In this document: in pieces, positions 60,001-64,000 of the stretch | How positions within the stretch are numbered: position 1 is the stretch's first letter | How the letters are laid out: each line of letters starts with the position of its first letter | DNA from: Struthidea cinerea | Taxonomy: Eukaryota; Chordata; Aves; Passeriformes; Corcoracidae | Direction of reading: 5' to 3' | Assembly (NCBI GenBank): GCA_013397865.1 | Contig: VZTI01001283.1 | Coordinates: 187,128 to 251,127, forward strand | DNA length: 64,000 bases | The notes under the pieces: model-generated | Told to the model about the DNA's origin: nothing | Seen by the model: the letters and a program-made list of their open reading frames with translations, nothing else | Database searches by the model: none | Position numbers and translations under genes: made by a program

Positions 60001-62846
60001 CCTGAGGTTGTGCAAACTAAAAGGTCTCATGAGTCACTCAGCTGATCACATTTTTGAGTGAGAGATATGGTGACATAGCAGACAGCTGGTCTGGTGAATT
60101 GTGTCACTTTGTCATCTTTGTGTGACAAATATTCCCAGATTCAAAGTAACAACGTTCCATAAGCCTGTTTTCCCTGTTAAAAGGAGTTGTGCATGTTTCC
60201 AAATTACTAAAAAGCCTTGTTTTCTCTGTGGATCTGAAAAATAGATTCAGTTTTCGCTTTTCTTCCCACAAAATATTAGTACATACCTAAGCTTCCCTGC
60301 TCACTGTTAAATTTGTGGTTGGTGGCTTACTGTCATCCCTCTCTGTTCCTGTGAGAAGTGGAAACTTAACAGCAGCTTAGTCATTGTGCTCTCTGACCCT
60401 CAGCAGCCCAGAATCTTTGCTGTCATTCACACCACCTCACTTTGCACTTTGTCAGGATACACATAGAAACTGCACATTGAACAGTTTTCAGGGAAGGAGA
60501 AACGGTAAAAAAAAAAAAGGCAAACTGAGCTGCTCTTATTATGTCACTAGAAAAAGTTTGTGGGGAAAAAAGGCAAAAGTAAGTGCATAACAGGTTTGTT
60601 TCCAAGATCCTCGCATACTGACAAGTTTTTTTGAGCCTTAGAGAAAGAGCAGTCTAACGTGTCTTGAGTTGCAGCTGTAATCACAGCTATAAATAACTGA
60701 AAATCTATCCCAGGAAAATCTCACATATTTGGAAAGAAAGAAAAATGCTCTTTTGCACTTCTATCTTGCATGGGAGTAAAACTGAAATATGAAGAAGCAA
60801 GCAATTTATAACACTTCATCATGTTGATCTGAAAATGTCTGAGTATGGGGGGGTGCTGTGTCACCCAAAAGAAAATCTACTTCCGCGAACAAGACAAATC
60901 CATGAAATGCCAAACTGAAGATAAATAAAAAGAGTGTTCTCACAAAAATCTCCAAGTGTCTGAGGGAGATGGATGCTTGTAATGTGTGATTGTGCAGAAA
61001 GAACAATGGAAAAATCAAGGGACATAAAGTAAGCAAGCAGATGTTCTGAAGTACCAAAGGGAAGGGATGAAGGGCGTTTATAATTTAGCTTCCAAGTCAA
61101 GTCAGAAAAGAGCTCCCTGGTGCATATCAATACTGAAGGGAGAGCTTCAGAGGGTGTCTTAAAGATCACAGCTCTTTTCAGAGAGGAAGAAAGGGTGACG
61201 TTTTGAGACGTGATTTAGATTCACTGAGAAACACATCCCTTTAAAATTTCCTCCTCTTAATAAGTAGTATTTATTAATAAATAGCATTGAGACTGTGAAT
61301 TTCTGCTGCCTCTTAACTAATTATAAAGGAGGAAGAAAACTGTGCATGATACTGATTTCTGTAAATAAGACACTTTGGCAGGTGTGAGGACTGGCACACA
61401 CACATGCTTATACATGGAGTGTTGTCTTTAAGTGAAATGATGATGCAGGATGCTCATGCAGTTGTAAACAGGAAGGGTTCCTATCTGATGAACAATGCAA
61501 TGTGTATGGATTCATTTCCTATAAATACTTTTCATAGCTACTTCATCTGGGTTGTTTATAAATTAATCAGATTTTATACAAAGACTGTAGGCTTCAGGTA
61601 CTATCTGTTCTCCTCTAAAGAGATTTCAGTTAAGAGGTCTGGATCGCAAAAAAAAAAAAAGGAAATTGAAAACCAGATGAAGTTTTTATCATAGCCTCAA
61701 TCGCAAGGGAGCCTCTTTTCTCCTGTATTAACTAGTCAACTTAACCTGCTGTTCAAATTGGCAGCATACACAGGGCCTATGTACAGCACCTTATCTTTTT
61801 CAGTAACAGACATCTATCTTCTGGGTAGCCAGCAAAGAAGGTGAAGCCAGACTCTTGGGGGGTTGTGTTTGAAGGACAAGAAGCAGTGGATACAACCTTG
61901 GATACAGGATTTTTTGTCTCCCCTTTGCCCAAGAATGAGCTGCTCCATCCTCAGGTCTTTTCAAAATGCAACTGTAGAATATCTTGTGCAACCTGCTTTT
62001 ATTAGACTGCCTACTTTTATTATGCCCATTATGAGCAGAAGATTGGATTGAATGAGAGAAGGAAGTTCCCTTACAATCTGCTTAGTTCTGTAATTGCTAA
62101 TAAAGAGTTAAGTATGAGAAAGTTACAATAATTTACCTGAACAAAGTGATGGAACTCCTTTTTTTAAATATTCTCTAACATCTGAAAAATGTCCTGTCTG
62201 TTAATGAGCTAAAGCTTTCCTTTGTAAATAGCAAGTAATTAATTTTATTATAGTGCAACTTTTCTGTTGTAACAAAAGAGTCAGTGACAGTTCCTTGGAA
62301 TGGGGAAAAGTAATTAAAACATTTGTTTTTCTGGTTAAAGAATCTGAAAGTCATTGTAATGACTGACAAATGACTGCTGTCTAGCTATGCACTGCTGTAC
62401 TGAAAGTGGTAAATAACAAGAACATGAGGACAAGCACCTGCAGGATGCTGGAAGGGTATTACCGCTTGATGCAGAAGCATTGTCTTAAAAGTTTGTTTTT
62501 CTTATGTGTGTTCAGTCACTTTCTGAACTCATGTAAAACTTTAGCATTCACAGTTTCCTAGAGTGAGAACTTACAGCTTATTGCACAGAGAATCACCTGG
62601 ATGTTTTGGACATAGTATCTGAAATTTCACTAAATGGCATCTGGTTTTGGTACTATTTTCCTTTGGGTGACTATTTACCTTTCCCATAACGTGGTTTTGC
62701 AGATCTCTCTTTTATCTAGCTTATCAACCATCTTTGCTCCAGGCTAAGTTGTTCTAGGCTATTCTTTGTATAAATATCCATATGTGTGTGTGTGATGTCT
62801 TGGGAAAGATGGTGACCACAGCTGTGGGCTGGTATGGATGTCTACT

Positions 62847-62864
62847 CAACAACAACAACAACAA
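62847..62864 (+). repeat. (CAA)6 microsatellite
   Basis: Six uninterrupted CAA units. A TGTGTGTGTGTG run lies about 60 bp upstream. Confidence 0.95.
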
Positions 62865-63850
62865 ACTGATTGGAGTAGGCTGAATTCCCAGAAGGCAGTA
62901 ACTGCCAATAGATTTGTATTTCTTTTCTGAAGTCTGTCAGGAGGTATTCTCCAGCCCATGAGCCTCCTAATCTTATTGCATTGTGAGAGTTTCTCTGTGT
63001 TAGTACAATCTACTGTCTCTGAGGAACGGTTAAATATTTCATATGCTGGTTTCACCATGGTGGTCTTTGCTCTACAGCACCAAACAGGCTTCCCTGTAAA
63101 CTAAACAAATGCTTGTTTATCATGAATTAAGGAATCAGAGTAAAAAATTAATACACAGGTTGGAAAAAAAAGTCAAAGGTAAACAAAATGAAGCTTTACT
63201 CTGTGCTTGCAAATAAGAATCCTTTCTAGCATTTTTACTATCTCTGTCAAAGCATTTGTCTCATTTCCTCCTCCTTTGATCAGTCTTTTCTCTTTTTTTT
63301 TTTGCCCAGTTGGTAAAGTTTTCCCTGTCTCTCTTTTCCTGTGTTGTACCTTAACTTGCATATTCCACTACTCATTCAATGGGTAGAGTTTACATCTCAA
63401 CTAAATCTTGAATCTCTTAATGTCACCCCAGTACTGTGTCATTTGTTACAGCAGAGGCATTTTTTTCTAAATATGGTTATTTTGCAGCATCCCTGCTTAG
63501 GGTTGAGACTCCAGTTTAGATTTTTCTCTTTCTATCCCTACATGATGCATGCAAGCAGCTAAAACATACTAATGAGCATTGTAGGCAAAGGGCATGCCAC
63601 ATCTGTGATCCATTACAGCTTTTGGTAAGCATTACTGCTTGTCCTGCAGTAAGCTGAAATCTGAAGCACTATGACTCCTGAAATAAACAGGTTTCTGAAA
63701 GTTTTTTCTTGAAGAAAAATATAATAACTCTGTAACAGTAGAGCACATAGCAATTGTATGCCTTTCTCTGTAGATCATGATTTTTATTTTTCAGGATTGG
63801 ACGCATAATTAAAAAGCATGTCTTTTGGCAGAAAACGATGAAATCTGAAC

Positions 63851-63902
63851 TGGTTTGTTTGTTTTGTGGGTTTTGTTTGTTTGTTTTCAGGTTTTTTTTT
63901 TT
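63851..63902 (+). repeat. T/G-rich (TTTG)n simple repeat
   Basis: TGGTTTGTTTGTTTTGTGGG continues into further TTTG units and a final T run. It has the same kind of strand bias as 41733-41824. Confidence 0.88.
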
Positions 63903-64000
63903 AGTCATTGAGCAAAAAAACCTGTAATGGTATTTAAGAGCAAAGGAAATATAATTTCTTTTGTTGGCTCAAGTTCAACAATGGAGTGCCACAGGACAAG

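Larger units (their letters stand above)
57001..64000. other. long non-coding stretch to the right edge
   Basis: It starts in a T run (57000-57013) and includes A runs (60507-60518 and 61648-61660), (CAA)6 at 62847-62864 and a T/G-rich repeat at 63851-63902. Overlapping minus-strand frames of 108-109 codons near 58400-58868 have no recognisable content. No gene is supported. Confidence 0.5.

Noticed and set aside
63960..64000. CR1-like wording (AAGTTCAACAA) at the right edge
   Set aside because: Only about 30 bp are visible and the match is loose. It cannot be decided without the next sequence.
1..64000. CRISPR arrays, tRNA, rRNA, operons or other prokaryotic systems
   Set aside because: Repeats, base composition and lack of long coding frames are those of a vertebrate nuclear genome. 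No cloverleaf-type or spaced-repeat structure was noticed.

Overview
The window reads as nuclear DNA of a bird, probably a passerine. The interspersed repeats are CR1 LINEs, one of them ending in the avian-type 3' octamer ATTCTATG, and LTRs of endogenous retroviruses. I see no Alu, B1 or L1-like sequence and no prokaryotic gene organisation. Most of the sequence is AT-rich, unique-looking DNA with stops in every frame, as expected of intergenic DNA or a large intron. No complete protein-coding gene, tRNA, rRNA or CRISPR array could be supported.

Layout. 1-1050: 5'-truncated CR1 on the minus strand, cut by the window edge. 2346-2637: possible LTR. 4217-4779: well-bounded solo LTR that looks ERVL-class. 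6395-7697: longest CR1 copy, plus strand, with decayed reverse transcriptase reading frames. 12575-12605: 31-N assembly gap in a pyrimidine microsatellite, followed at 13320-13496 by a 177-nt pure-pyrimidine tract. 14309-15246: two CR1 pieces of different subfamilies joined head to head. 23216-23560: CpG-island-like sequence holding a 20-bp tandem repeat, the best promoter candidate. 32814-33232 and 38473-39137: two related, GC-rich retroviral LTRs. 43249-43733: CR1 3' end, minus strand. 45256-45783: possible minus-strand LTR.

The only hints of a host gene are two plus-strand segments with strong splice signals and open frames, 31464-31515 (52 nt) and 48561-48664 (104 nt). Their reading phases match each other, and both lie downstream of the CpG island. 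A plus-strand gene starting near 23.5 kb with long introns would explain all three, but this is inference, and similar exon-like segments elsewhere in the window show how easily such signals arise by chance.

No novel biological system is evident. The most checkable observations are the candidate exons, the CpG island with its repeat, the head-to-head CR1 junction, the LTRs, a perfect 16-bp hairpin, and an unusual number of short exact tandem duplications (12-40 bp).
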